The translations under genes and the position numbers were made by a program. A stretch of 64,000 bases of DNA. It comes from Candidatus Dadabacteria bacterium (GTDB lineage Bacteria > Desulfobacterota_D > UBA1144 > Nemesobacterales > Nemesobacteraceae). A model generated the notes under the pieces. It saw nothing but the letters and a program-made list of their open reading frames with translations, was not told the DNA's origin and searched no databases. This document shows, one piece after another, positions 15,822-23,482 of this stretch. Position 1 is the stretch's first letter. Each line of letters begins with the position of its first letter. The stretch covers positions 1-64,000 of the forward strand of contig JAJDUA010000034.1 of NCBI GenBank assembly GCA_022826905.1, in the 5' to 3' direction.

Positions 15822-16706
15822 ACGGCGGCGACGGTGCAGGCCGCTCCCGTTTTTCTCGACAAAAAGGGCACGGTCGATAAAGTCCTCAAACTCATAAAGG
15901 AGGCTGCGGGAAACGGGGCGGAACTCGTGGTTTTCCCCGAGGCCTTCATACCCACTTATCCCTACTGGCCCAAGGACCTCGGGTTCGGAGCCGAGAAGAA
16001 ACTCACCATGGACGCCCACGTCGAGCTTCACAGAAACTCGGTCGAGGTTCCTGGAGAGGACACGAAAAGAATCGGCGACGCAGCGAGGCGTGCCAAGACC
16101 TGCGTCGTAATAGGGGTTAACGAAAAAGAGGGAGGAACCCTCTATAACACCATACTCTACTTCGGCAAGGACGGCACCCTTTTGGGCAGGCACAGAAAGC
16201 TCATGTCGATTGACAGCGAGAAATGCGTCTGGGCGAACGGAACCGCCGAGGACGTAAGGGTGTTCGACACCGAAGTCGGAAAAATAGGGGGGCTTTTCTG
16301 CTACGAGCACCACATGACCCTTGAGAAGTACGCGATGTTCACCAAGGGGGAGCAGGTGCACGTGGGGCTTTGGGGAGGGCACGCATTCGTTAAGGACACT
16401 ATGGATTTCGCAAGCCGCCAGTACGCGTTTGAGGGGCAGGTGTTTGTGATAATCTCAGCCGGGTTCATAGAAGAGGACATGATTCCCGACTCCTTTCCCC
16501 TGAAAGAGCATACGATCTGGGACTACCCCGGGGGAAGCGGCATATTAAACCCGAGAGGGCAGTACATCGCCGGTCCCGTGTACGGAAAGGAAGAGATCCT
16601 CTACGCCGAAATAGAGCTTGACCAGATAATAAGGGCAAAGACCGTCATAGACTCCGTTGGGCACTTCTCAAGACCGGACATATTCAGATTCGAGATAATG
16701 GAGTGA
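15801..16706 (+). CDS. Nitrilase-superfamily carbon-nitrogen hydrolase
   Basis: This 301-residue protein has the catalytic triad of the nitrilase superfamily: Glu in ELVVFPEAF, Lys in LLGRHRKLM and Cys in GGLFCYEH. Size, the GHAFVKDT region and the TYPYWPK segment after the catalytic Glu are like the aliphatic/aromatic nitrilase branch, which hydrolyses nitriles to acids and ammonia. Amidase activity cannot be excluded. The gene appears to be transcribed from a TATAAT placed so close that the mRNA may lack a leader. Its promoter and first codons are duplicated on the far side of the adjacent island, showing that the island entered exactly here without destroying the gene. Confidence 0.88.
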   Translation: MSNGKSFTAATVQAAPVFLDKKGTVDKVLKLIKEAAGNGAELVVFPEAFIPTYPYWPKDLGFGAEKKLTMDAHVELHRNSVEVPGEDTKRIGDAARRAKTCVVIGVNEKEGGTLYNTILYFGKDGTLLGRHRKLMSIDSEKCVWANGTAEDVRVFDTEVGKIGGLFCYEHHMTLEKYAMFTKGEQVHVGLWGGHAFVKDTMDFASRQYAFEGQVFVIISAGFIEEDMIPDSFPLKEHTIWDYPGGSGILNPRGQYIAGPVYGKEEILYAEIELDQIIRAKTVIDSVGHFSRPDIFRFEIME

Positions 16707-16728
16707 CTTCGCTTCGGCCAATCCGTTT

Positions 16729-16914
16729 TTATTGTTCAGCGACACCCCATTCCCTGCCGACAGGCAAGGTCAAATCCACACCCGGCGATACAGTGACTGT
16801 GCCTTTCAACGAACTGGAAATACGTAAGAAAAGACCGGATTCAGCCTCATCGTCAGGCTTGACCTGAGCGGGTTGTCTTCCTCCGACCTCAGGTAACGGC
16901 TTGTGTTCAGACAT
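16729..16914 (-). CDS. Possible small hypothetical protein (61 aa)
   Basis: An ATG at 16914 with AGAGG eight bases upstream opens a 61-codon frame (MSEHKPLPEVGGRQPAQVKP...). The product is hydrophilic at the start and has a beta-rich end (SSSLKGTVTVSPGVDLTLPV). It has no recognisable family. It lies between the nitrilase stop and the VapC gene, in the VapC direction. The ribosome site and protein-like composition support it weakly. Confidence 0.35.
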   Translation of the reverse strand: MSEHKPLPEVGGRQPAQVKPDDEAESGLFLRISSSLKGTVTVSPGVDLTLPVGREWGVAEQ

Positions 16915-16957
16915 TATAGCAACCTCTTATACATGCTCGATTTCTAATGAATTACGA

Positions 16958-17344
16958 CTACCACAATCGATTGACTCCATACCGATCAAACACCGCATCA
17001 GCCGACACAACCACTAAATCGCGCGCCAAGGCCTGAGCAATGAGCATGCGGTCGAACGGATCGCGATGCGGGCCAGGCAGCAAGCCAGCACGTTCGGCAT
17101 CAGCAACACTGATCATGAGTTCCCGGAAGCCTTGACGGGCAATGTTGCCGACAACATCAAAGGCTGCCACGGCTCCTTCGGGAAGTTTGCCGAGCCTGTA
17201 CTTGGTAGTAATTTCCCAAGCAGACGCCGCGCTGACAAAGATGTCGTTTTCCTCGTCCGCAATCATCCGGCGCGTCGGGTCGGACAGACGCTCACTGTCT
17301 GCAAGCCACCAAAGAAAAGCATGGGTGTCCAGCAACGCCCGCAA
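16958..17344 (-). CDS. PIN-domain ribonuclease toxin of a type II toxin-antitoxin pair (VapC-like)
   Basis: The PIN domain shows its acidic residues in order: Asp in LLDTHAFLWW, Glu in SAWEI, Asp in DPFDRMLIAQA and Asp in VVSADAVF. PIN toxins cut RNA, often tRNA or rRNA. I chose the TTG at 17344, nine bases after GGGAGGG; a TTG at 17362 would add six residues and would place the start ahead of that site. The gene follows the antitoxin directly and the two signals overlap, the usual arrangement. Confidence in the family is high and in the exact start moderate. Confidence 0.88.
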   Translation of the reverse strand: MRALLDTHAFLWWLADSERLSDPTRRMIADEENDIFVSAASAWEITTKYRLGKLPEGAVAAFDVVGNIARQGFRELMISVADAERAGLLPGPHRDPFDRMLIAQALARDLVVVSADAVFDRYGVNRLW

Positions 17345-17346
17345 CG

Positions 17347-17580
17347 CTATTTTCCCTCCCAAGCTCCCAGATCATCCTCCGACAGCGGCTCGAAAAAATC
17401 CTCCGGCAGGACAATCTTCCCCTTGAGGACATCGGGCTGCCGTTTGCCTCTGGGCTTGCAGCCGACAAGTCGCGCAACCGGTTCCCCCCTGCGGGCGATC
17501 ACGATTTCCTCGCCCGCCTCGACCTGCGCCAGAAGGCGAGACAGATGAGTTTTAGCTTGGTGAACATTAACAACAGACAT
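17347..17580 (-). CDS. Phd/YefM-type antitoxin
   Basis: The 77-residue product begins MSVVNVHQAKTHLSRLLAQV, continues with GEEIVIARRGEPVARLV, and matches the Phd/YefM DNA-binding fold. The C-terminal tail (PEDFFEPLSEDDLGAWEGK) is the flexible toxin-binding region. It should neutralise the VapC-like protein encoded just downstream and repress the pair. The ATG at 17580 is preceded by GAGG at about ten bases. The gene pair sits between the nitrilase gene and tRNA-Gln, a common place for accessory cassettes. Confidence 0.9.
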   Translation of the reverse strand: MSVVNVHQAKTHLSRLLAQVEAGEEIVIARRGEPVARLVGCKPRGKRQPDVLKGKIVLPEDFFEPLSEDDLGAWEGK

Positions 17581-17694
17581 AACCAAATAACCTCGATCAA
17601 CTTCTAGTCAACAATATAGCTAAGTTTTTTGTCAAAGGCAAAAACGAGTGAATCTTGATATTGCCGTGCTGAAAAACTCGCCAGAAACGGAGGC

Positions 17695-17768
17695 TGGCTG
17701 GGGCACTAGGATTCGAACCTAGACTAGCGGATCCAGAGTCCGCTGTACTGCCGTTATACGATGCCCCA
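17695..17768 (-). tRNA. tRNA-Gln (anticodon CUG)
   Basis: On the minus strand the sequence folds as a tRNA. The acceptor TGGGGCA pairs with TGCCCCA, the anticodon stem GCGGA/TCCGC encloses the loop CTCTGGA with CTG at positions 34-36, and the T arm is CTAGG-TTCGAAT-CCTAG. Discriminator G and an encoded CCA follow. It reads the glutamine codon CAG. Confidence 0.95.
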
Positions 17769-17783
17769 GAGTGCGGAGAGAAA

Positions 17784-17812
17784 ATTATTTACTCTAAACC
17801 CCGCGGTGTCAA
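17784..17812 (-). promoter_or_regulatory. Promoter for tRNA-Gln
   Basis: On the minus strand TTGACA (17812-17807) and AATAAT (17789-17784) are 17 bases apart, 16 bases upstream of the tRNA 5' end. Confidence 0.55.
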
Positions 17813-17917
17813 ACCGGTGAAAACCCCCGCAGCCGGGGTTGATTACTCGGGGCCATCCAAGTAAATTAGCGGATACGGAGGTGGCGCCCGCAAAGGCCGC
17901 GCGGCGTTTTCTGGCCC

Positions 17918-18277
17918 ATGGACGAACCGAACCCGGAAATCCTGGAGACTTTCGAGAACAAAAACCCGGAGAGGAACTACGAAATCGAGATATCGTGTCC
18001 CGAGTTCACCTGCGTCTGCCCGAAAACCGGGCAGCCGGACTTTGCGACCATCACAATAAAATACGTACCCGACAGGCTCTGCGTGGAACTTAAGTCCCTT
18101 AAGCTCTACATGTTCTCCTACAGGAACACGGGTGAGTTCCACGAGCACGTGACGAACAGGATCCTTAACGACTTCGTCTCCGCGTGCGACCCGAGGTTTG
18201 TCGAGGTAACAGGCGACTTCAATGTCCGCGGCGGAATAAAGACGGTAGTCCGGGCCTCTCACAGAAAGGACGCCTGA
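17918..18277 (+). CDS. queF: NADPH-dependent 7-cyano-7-deazaguanine reductase (QueF, short type)
   Basis: QueF reduces preQ0 to preQ1 in queuosine synthesis. The 119-residue product has the short-form architecture. The catalytic Cys is in [20 protein letters not shown] (either Cys of TCVCP, by family the first), followed by the QueF motif [14 protein letters not shown] and the closing [11 protein letters not shown]. The GTP cyclohydrolase FolE2 encoded at 48.8 kb could supply the first pathway intermediate; queCDE are not in the window. There is no clear ribosome site at 17918. A GGACGC/GCGTCC hairpin overlaps the stop codon. Confidence 0.95.
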   Translation: MDEPNPEILETFENKNPERNYEIEISCPEFTCVCPKTGQPDFATITIKYVPDRLCVELKSLKLYMFSYRNTGEFHEHVTNRILNDFVSACDPRFVEVTGDFNVRGGIKTVVRASHRKDA

Positions 18278-18298
18278 GCGTCCCGGGCCCAAGACAGC

Positions 18299-19108
18299 AT
18301 GTACGTAAAAACCCAGGTAATAATCACGGGAACGGTAATATTCCTTATAATTCTGGTCGCGATCTTCGCGCCCGCTCTCTCCCCGTACGAGTACGACCAG
18401 ACGAATTTCGCAAACGCGCTTCGCGCTCCCGACTCGGTGCACCTCATGGGAACGGACCAGGAAGGTCGCGATCTTCTGAGCAGGGTAATTCACGGCTCGA
18501 GGATATCGATCGCGGTCGCCGTCGGTACCGCCGCGATGGCGCTTGTAATCGGAACGGTTCTCGGGGCGGTTTCGGGATACGCCGGGGGCAAAACAGATGA
18601 GCTCATAATGCGCACGGTTGACGTGTTCTACGCCGTTCCCGACCTTCTGCTGATCGTTCTTCTCACTCTCGTCATCGGAACCGGGGTTACGGGCATCGTA
18701 ATATCTCTCGGGGTGATGTCATGGATGAGGGTTGCTAGGATAGTGAGGGGAAGCGTGCTTCAGATAAAGTCATTCGAGTACGTCGAGTCGGCAAGGGCGC
18801 TCGGGGCCTCGCCGCGTACCATCCTCGCAAGACACATACTTCCGAACACTCTCAGTCCCCTCATAGTCACCGTCACGTTTTCGGTCCCTTACGCGATTCT
18901 CACCGAATCCACCCTGAGCTTCCTCGGCCTCGGGATATCCCCGCCTGAGGCGAGCTGGGGAACGCTTGCGAGCACCGGATGGCAGGGAATAAGGACCTTC
19001 CCCCACCTTATAGTGTTTCCCAGCGTGGCGATTTTCATAACGGCGCTTTCCTTTAATCTCTTCGGGGAGGGCATAAGAGACCTTCTTGCTACGGAGAACT
19101 CAAGGTAA
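18299..19108 (+). CDS. Oligopeptide/dipeptide-type ABC transporter permease (DppC/OppC family)
   Basis: The product is 269 residues with about six membrane helices. The first is residues 8-28. The OppC-type sequence HLMGTDQEGRDLLSRVIHGSR follows it, and the EAA coupling loop ESARALGASPRTILARHILPN is near residue 165. DppC/OppC subunits pair with a DppB/OppB permease, two ATPases and a binding protein to import peptides or nickel. None of these partners is next to it, so it must work with subunits encoded elsewhere or be an orphan. Its stop overlaps the start of the lytic transglycosylase gene (TAATG), so both are likely made from one message. Imported muropeptides would be a sensible substrate, but that is inference. 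Confidence 0.9.
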   Translation: MYVKTQVIITGTVIFLIILVAIFAPALSPYEYDQTNFANALRAPDSVHLMGTDQEGRDLLSRVIHGSRISIAVAVGTAAMALVIGTVLGAVSGYAGGKTDELIMRTVDVFYAVPDLLLIVLLTLVIGTGVTGIVISLGVMSWMRVARIVRGSVLQIKSFEYVESARALGASPRTILARHILPNTLSPLIVTVTFSVPYAILTESTLSFLGLGISPPEASWGTLASTGWQGIRTFPHLIVFPSVAIFITALSFNLFGEGIRDLLATENSR

Positions 19109-21147
19109 TGGAACCGAAAAAGGCCACACTCAGCGTCTTTCTCCTTGCTCTGTTTCTCCTGGCCGCCGCGGCCGAGGGCGCGCGCGCCGATTACGCCGAC
19201 TGCGAAAAGGCCCTGCAATCCACGGAGGAAACACTCGAGGCGCGGTTTCTCAAGGTCTACTGCCACGCCCGGGCGCAGCAGCACGCCGAGGTGCTCGGGG
19301 CTCTCGCCGGAATAAAGGATAAGCTCACCTTCATAGAGGACTACATCCTTTACTACGAAGCGGAGGCGGCTTTAGGCCTCGGGCAGAAGGAGAGGGCCGA
19401 GGCGCTTTTCCTAAAGATGCTGAAACACCACCCGGACTCGGCGGTCGGCCATGACGCCCGTGAACGGCTTGGGGGAATTCACCTTGAAAACAAACGCCTC
19501 GCCGAGGCGGAAAAAACATACTCTTACCTCGCCAAGCTGACCGACAGCAGGTGGAAAAAGGCCGTTTACCTTAAAAACCTCGGCGAGATAAAGGAAAGAC
19601 AGGGAGACTTCCCCACGGCCTCCGAGATATTCGAGAGGATATGGAGCGAGCACCCTGAAGTGAGCTTCTCGGATTACGTATTCGAGCTTTACACGAAAAA
19701 CGGAAAAGTCTTTGTCCCTTCGCCGGCGCAGTTCAAAAAAAGAGGGGAGGTCATGTTCAGGGCCGGTAACTGGGAGGGGGCGCTTGAGGCTTTCTCCGGG
19801 GCACCGCGGACAAGCGCGGTGAAAACGAAAACCGGCATCTGCCTATACAGGCTCGCCCGGTTTCCCGAAGCCCTAAAGATACTCTCGGGGATCGACTCCC
19901 CGAAGGCCTTTTACTGGAGGGGGGTGACTCTCATGAGCATGGAGAGGGAAGAAGAGGCCATAGCAGTCTTCGAGAGACTCCACAAGCTTAACCCCAAAAG
20001 CTCCTGGGCGGTGAAGTCGCTTCTTAAGGCCGCAAGGCTCCGCCACCTGCGCGAAGAACAGCAAGAGGCTCACCGGCTCTACCGCCTGGCCATCGAGAAA
20101 TACCCCAAAAGGGAAGAGGCCCGGGAAAGCGCGTGGAACCTCGGGTGGATGCACTACAGGAAAAAGGAGTACGCAAAAGCACTTGAGGTTTTCTCCGACC
20201 GCGCCTGGGCTGGGGGGAAAGACCGGGAGCGCTTTGTTTACTGGTACGCGAGGGCGGCCGAGCGGGCGGGGGACAAGCCCGGGGCGCTGTTCGCGCTTGG
20301 AAAACTCGCCGAATCCCCGAAAATCACCTACTATTCGGCTCTCGCGAAGATGAAGCTCAGGGAAAACCTGCCTCAGTCCCCGCCTCCCGCCGCTGCCTGG
20401 CCGGGAAACCCTTTCGGGAAAAACCCCGCGCTCAAGAAATTCCTTTTCTTCGCCAAGGCCGGGATATACGATCTCGCTCTCGGGGAGGCCGAGCTTCTTC
20501 GGTCCCAGGCGAAAACAGCCGCGCAGCGGCTCTATCTCGCCTCTCTCTACCTGCAGGCACGGGATTACAAAACCTCCATAAGCCTGGCAACCGGCATCAG
20601 CTCTCCCGAGGCGCTCCGCTTCTCCTTTCCTAAGGGCTTTGAGGAGCGGGTGAGGTTTTTTTCGCGCAAATACTCACTTGACGAGTTCCTGGTCTATTCC
20701 CTCATAAGGGAGGAAAGCCATTTCGACAGGGAGGCGGTTTCGGTTTCCGACGCTAGGGGACTCATGCAGCTTCTTCCCTCGACGGCGCTTGAGACGGCGC
20801 CCAAGGCGGGTCTTAGCAATTTTCAGGCTTCCCAGCTTTTCTCCCCGGACATAAATCTTGAACTGGGATGCTATTACCTGAGCTGGCTGCTGGAGATCTT
20901 CGAGGGCAACTTCGCCATAAGCCTGGCCGGCTACAACGGCGGCCCCACAAGCGCCAAGACGTGGCATGAGAAAAACGGGACACTCGACATAGACGAATTC
21001 ATAGAGGAAATCCCTTTTGAGCAGTCAAGGAACTACGTAAAGAAAATCATAAGGAGCTACGCCGCGTACGAGGCGGCCTACGGAAGGGAGAAAGATCAGT
21101 TCTCAAGGCAGAGCTTCGAGAAATTCCTCAAGATCATGAGCCCGTAA
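19108..21147 (+). CDS. Soluble lytic murein transglycosylase with TPR-like superhelix
   Basis: The 679-residue product has a signal peptide (residues 1-28, ending ARA-DY). A long alpha-helical region rich in tetratricopeptide-like repeats covers about 40-500, as in Slt70. The C-terminal SLT domain has the catalytic Glu in LIREESHFDREAVS, then DARGLMQLLPSTA, and closes with LAGYNGGPTSAKTWHE and FEQSRNYVKKI. Such enzymes cleave glycan strands to 1,6-anhydro muropeptides in the periplasm. The start overlaps the stop of the ABC permease gene. The 3' end overlaps the oppositely directed hisH by about 50 bases, an unusually long convergent overlap. Confidence 0.93.
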   Translation: MEPKKATLSVFLLALFLLAAAAEGARADYADCEKALQSTEETLEARFLKVYCHARAQQHAEVLGALAGIKDKLTFIEDYILYYEAEAALGLGQKERAEALFLKMLKHHPDSAVGHDARERLGGIHLENKRLAEAEKTYSYLAKLTDSRWKKAVYLKNLGEIKERQGDFPTASEIFERIWSEHPEVSFSDYVFELYTKNGKVFVPSPAQFKKRGEVMFRAGNWEGALEAFSGAPRTSAVKTKTGICLYRLARFPEALKILSGIDSPKAFYWRGVTLMSMEREEEAIAVFERLHKLNPKSSWAVKSLLKAARLRHLREEQQEAHRLYRLAIEKYPKREEARESAWNLGWMHYRKKEYAKALEVFSDRAWAGGKDRERFVYWYARAAERAGDKPGALFALGKLAESPKITYYSALAKMKLRENLPQSPPPAAAWPGNPFGKNPALKKFLFFAKAGIYDLALGEAELLRSQAKTAAQRLYLASLYLQARDYKTSISLATGISSPEALRFSFPKGFEERVRFFSRKYSLDEFLVYSLIREESHFDREAVSVSDARGLMQLLPSTALETAPKAGLSNFQASQLFSPDINLELGCYYLSWLLEIFEGNFAISLAGYNGGPTSAKTWHEKNGTLDIDEFIEEIPFEQSRNYVKKIIRSYAAYEAAYGREKDQFSRQSFEKFLKIMSP

Positions 21148-21716
21148 TCAGAGCTTTTTTCGGGGTGGAACTGAAAGGCGAAGAGGTTTCCCGAAATGAC
21201 CCCCGCCTCGAACTCCCCCCCGTAATCGGAGAGCAGAACACCTGCGCCGGGCTCGTCAGAAACCACGTGGTAGGAGTGAACGAAGTAAAACCAGCTGCGC
21301 TGCGGTATCCCTTCGAGTATGGAACTCTGCTCGGGCGCGCTAACCCTGTTCCAGCCCATGTGGGGCACCTTAAGCTTCTTCTCCGAGACGCGGAACTTGA
21401 CGACCTTCCCTCTGAATACCCCTAGCCCCTCTTCCCCCGGAGCCTCTTCGCTTGACTCGAACAGGACCTGGAAGCCGAGGCATATCCCAAGAAACGGCCG
21501 CCCGCTTGCGATGAAATCCTTTATGGGCCCGGTCATGGAGCGCTCGCGAAGACTCCTCACGCAGTCGCCGAACGCCCCGACTCCGGGAAGCACAAGGCCG
21601 CTTGAGCCCTCTATGTCGCCCGGATCCTCGGTAACGCGGACCTCGATTCCCTGGGAGGTGAACCCCTTCTCGACGCTCCTCAGGTTTCCCATCCCGTAAT
21701 CCACTATGGAAATCAC
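21096..21716 (-). CDS. hisH: Imidazole glycerol phosphate synthase, glutamine amidotransferase subunit
   Basis: HisH releases ammonia from glutamine for HisF in histidine synthesis. The 206-residue product starts ISIVDYGMGNLRSVEKGF. The class I amidotransferase triad is present: Cys in PFLGICLGFQVLF, and His and Glu in FAFQFHPEKSSDYG. It starts with GTG at 21716, sharing one base with the hisB stop, so the two are co-translated. hisF and hisA are not in the window. Its last about 17 codons run into the convergent transglycosylase gene. Confidence 0.97.
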   Translation of the reverse strand: MISIVDYGMGNLRSVEKGFTSQGIEVRVTEDPGDIEGSSGLVLPGVGAFGDCVRSLRERSMTGPIKDFIASGRPFLGICLGFQVLFESSEEAPGEEGLGVFRGKVVKFRVSEKKLKVPHMGWNRVSAPEQSSILEGIPQRSWFYFVHSYHVVSDEPGAGVLLSDYGGEFEAGVISGNLFAFQFHPEKSSDYGLMILRNFSKLCLEN

Positions 21717-22303
21717 TAGAGCGTACCCTTGGTCGAGGGAATATCGTCGCGGCGCCCGTCAAGCGATGATGCCGTGTCCATGGATCTCCCCAGGGCCTTG
21801 AACATGGCCTCTATTATGTGGTGCAGGTTCGTTCCGTGGCGAAATTCGATGTGCAGGTTGCAGCGAAGCGAATTCGTAAGGGATTTGAAGAACTCCTCGG
21901 CAAGCTCCGAGTCAAAGTCCCCGACCTTGCCCGCGGGAATTTCTCCCTTCAGAACAAAGCAGGGCCTGTCGCTCAGATCAACTGCCGCCACTACAAGCAC
22001 ATCGTCAAAGGGAATTATGGCGTGCCCGTATCTGGTGATCCCCCTCTTGTCTCCGAGGGCTTGCGAGAAGACCTCCCCGATCGCTATCCCGACATCCTCT
22101 ACGGTGTGATGGAAATCAACGTCAATGTCCCCTTCGGCCTTGACCGTGAGGTCAAAGTAGCCGTGCTTTGCGAACTGGCTCAGCATGTGGTCGAAAAACG
22201 GCACCCCGGTCGATATATCGAATTTTCCGGTTCCGTCGAGATCAAGCTCGACGCTGGCGCTGACTTCTGATGTTTCTCTTTTTAAAACGGTTTTGCGGGT
22301 CAT
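21716..22303 (-). CDS. hisB: Imidazoleglycerol-phosphate dehydratase
   Basis: HisB converts imidazole glycerol phosphate to imidazole acetol phosphate. The 195-residue, monofunctional form has the metal-binding motifs FFDHMLSQFAKHG, DVDFHHTVEDVGI, EFRHGTNLHHIIEA and the substrate loop around ITRYGHAIIPFDD. There is no fused HAD phosphatase. AAAGGAG precedes the ATG. It heads a two-gene hisB-hisH unit driven by the promoter at 22354-22383. Confidence 0.97.
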   Translation of the reverse strand: MTRKTVLKRETSEVSASVELDLDGTGKFDISTGVPFFDHMLSQFAKHGYFDLTVKAEGDIDVDFHHTVEDVGIAIGEVFSQALGDKRGITRYGHAIIPFDDVLVVAAVDLSDRPCFVLKGEIPAGKVGDFDSELAEEFFKSLTNSLRCNLHIEFRHGTNLHHIIEAMFKALGRSMDTASSLDGRRDDIPSTKGTL

Positions 22304-22353
22304 TGTTAGACTGGGCTCCTTTCTTCGCGGTATAACGGCTAGTTTCGCTAATC

Positions 22354-22383
22354 ATTCTATATACAGGTGTCTTTTATTGTCAA
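22354..22383 (-). promoter_or_regulatory. Promoter for hisB-hisH
   Basis: On the minus strand TTGACA (22383-22378) and TAGAAT (22359-22354) are 18 bases apart, about 50 bases upstream of the hisB ATG. Confidence 0.5.
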
Positions 22384-22422
22384 TAAAGCCCGGGACGGCG
22401 GATACGGGCCGGGTTCTCTGTT

Positions 22423-22747
22423 TTACCCCGACCGCGGAGCTGTTCTCGCTCTTGATCCACGCCCTGCGGAAACGCGCTTTACCTTGATCTTCTCTTCCAA
22501 CTCCTGCGAGTGGGCAAGGTCAAATGCCAGCTGCATACCAAGCCATGTTCTCGGAGTCGAACCGAATGCCTTTGACAGTCTATAGGCCATTCCAACGGAA
22601 GCGGATATTTTTTGCGTTGACAAGATTGGAAAGCGTCTGGTGCGTGACGCCAAGCACTTTCGCGGACTCGGTAATCGACAGACTTTAGGGTCTCGTACAA
22701 TCATCGCGTACGATAACGCCCGGATGCACGGGATCCTTCATTGCCAT
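22423..22747 (-). pseudogene. Broken HigA-type antitoxin gene (XRE helix-turn-helix)
   Basis: From an ATG at 22747 (GGAGG upstream) the frame reads MAMKDPVHPGVIVRDDCTRP and then TAA. The same frame goes on with SLSITESAKVLGVTHQTLSN LVNAKN before similarity jumps to another frame (ISASVGMAYRLSKAFGSTPR and TWLGMQLAFDLAHSQELEEK). Together these make a typical HigA antitoxin with HPG start, helix-turn-helix and the SKAFGSTPxxWL motif, interrupted by one stop codon and one frameshift in an A run. The gene is inactive unless those are sequencing errors. Confidence 0.85.
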
Positions 22748-22779
22748 AATTTTCCTCCCTCAATCACACATAGATCGCT

Positions 22780-22857
22780 TTAATGATAATCCAGGTAATT
22801 GACATCCACAGCATGGCCTTCTTCAAACCGGAACGTGACCCGCTAACTGCCTGAAGC
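22780..22857 (-). pseudogene. Broken HigB-type toxin gene, 3' remnant
   Basis: On the minus strand the frame RVTFRFEEGHAVDVNYLDYH ending in TAA is the typical C-terminus of HigB (RelE-like mRNA interferase; family ending about WRVxFxxxxGxAxxVxxxDYH). The position of the conserved Trp before RVTF is a TAG stop. Everything upstream is gone, replaced by the DUF4276/AAA module, whose last gene ends 14 bases away. It lies directly before the broken higA, the normal higB-higA order. Confidence 0.75.
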
Positions 22858-22870
22858 CAAAAAAGCAGGA

Positions 22871-23482
22871 TTACACCCTTAAACTTTCCAGTTCAGAAAG
22901 CCATTCTCCAAAATTCGGGCATTTTTCCCTCAGCGCGCTAAGCCCGATTTCCTTTGCCACAAGAGGGCCATGGATAGTTTTTCGATACTCCGTTTTGCTT
23001 TCCAGCCTTTTTGACGGAGCAAAGTGTTCTGAGTCGTTTATTAACTCAGGTCTTCCGCCAAATTCGTTTGCCACTCCTCGCGCCCAATCCGACAGACCTC
23101 TGTGGGGAGGAATGTTACTTTCTATAGCTTCAGGTGACGAAAACAGCAATCCCTCAAACTCATACATCTGAACATACGGAATGAGCCGGCCGCGCAGGGA
23201 ACTTTTAACGCAATCGAGGATTTTCCGCTCAAGCGATTTTTTACTTTCTCCTTCTTCTTTTCCCTTGAATCCGTAAAAATCATAAAATGTCGTCACTTTG
23301 TCAAAGCTTCTTAGCAGGTTCGTTAAATCTTTTCTGACGCGCGGTATCGAAACATCTCCCCCGCTACGCCCGAGTAAAACAGGGTCAGTGTAAATCTCTC
23401 GATCTTGCAGATGCGGAGCTATAACTTCTTTTATAAAACGCTCCTCCGTCTGTCTCTCCACTGATACGGCAAGTCTTACCAT
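22871..23482 (-). CDS. DUF4276-family protein (predicted TOPRIM-like), partner of the AAA ATPase
   Basis: The product is 203 residues. The DUF4276 pattern is visible: an N-terminal beta strand and acidic motif VSVERQTEERFIKEVIAPHL (family usually E-G-x-T-E; here the Gly is Arg), GGDVSIPRVRKDL, then KVTTFYDFYGFKG with the conserved Asp and Tyr, and MYEFEGLLFSSP. The family is thought to share the TOPRIM-like fold of OLD and PARIS effector nucleases. Its start overlaps the end of the ATPase gene by seven bases, so the pair is co-translated. An ATPase sensor with a nuclease-like partner is a common anti-phage layout; that role here is inference. Confidence 0.75.
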   Translation of the reverse strand: MVRLAVSVERQTEERFIKEVIAPHLQDREIYTDPVLLGRSGGDVSIPRVRKDLTNLLRSFDKVTTFYDFYGFKGKEEGESKKSLERKILDCVKSSLRGRLIPYVQMYEFEGLLFSSPEAIESNIPPHRGLSDWARGVANEFGGRPELINDSEHFAPSKRLESKTEYRKTIHGPLVAKEIGLSALREKCPNFGEWLSELESLRV

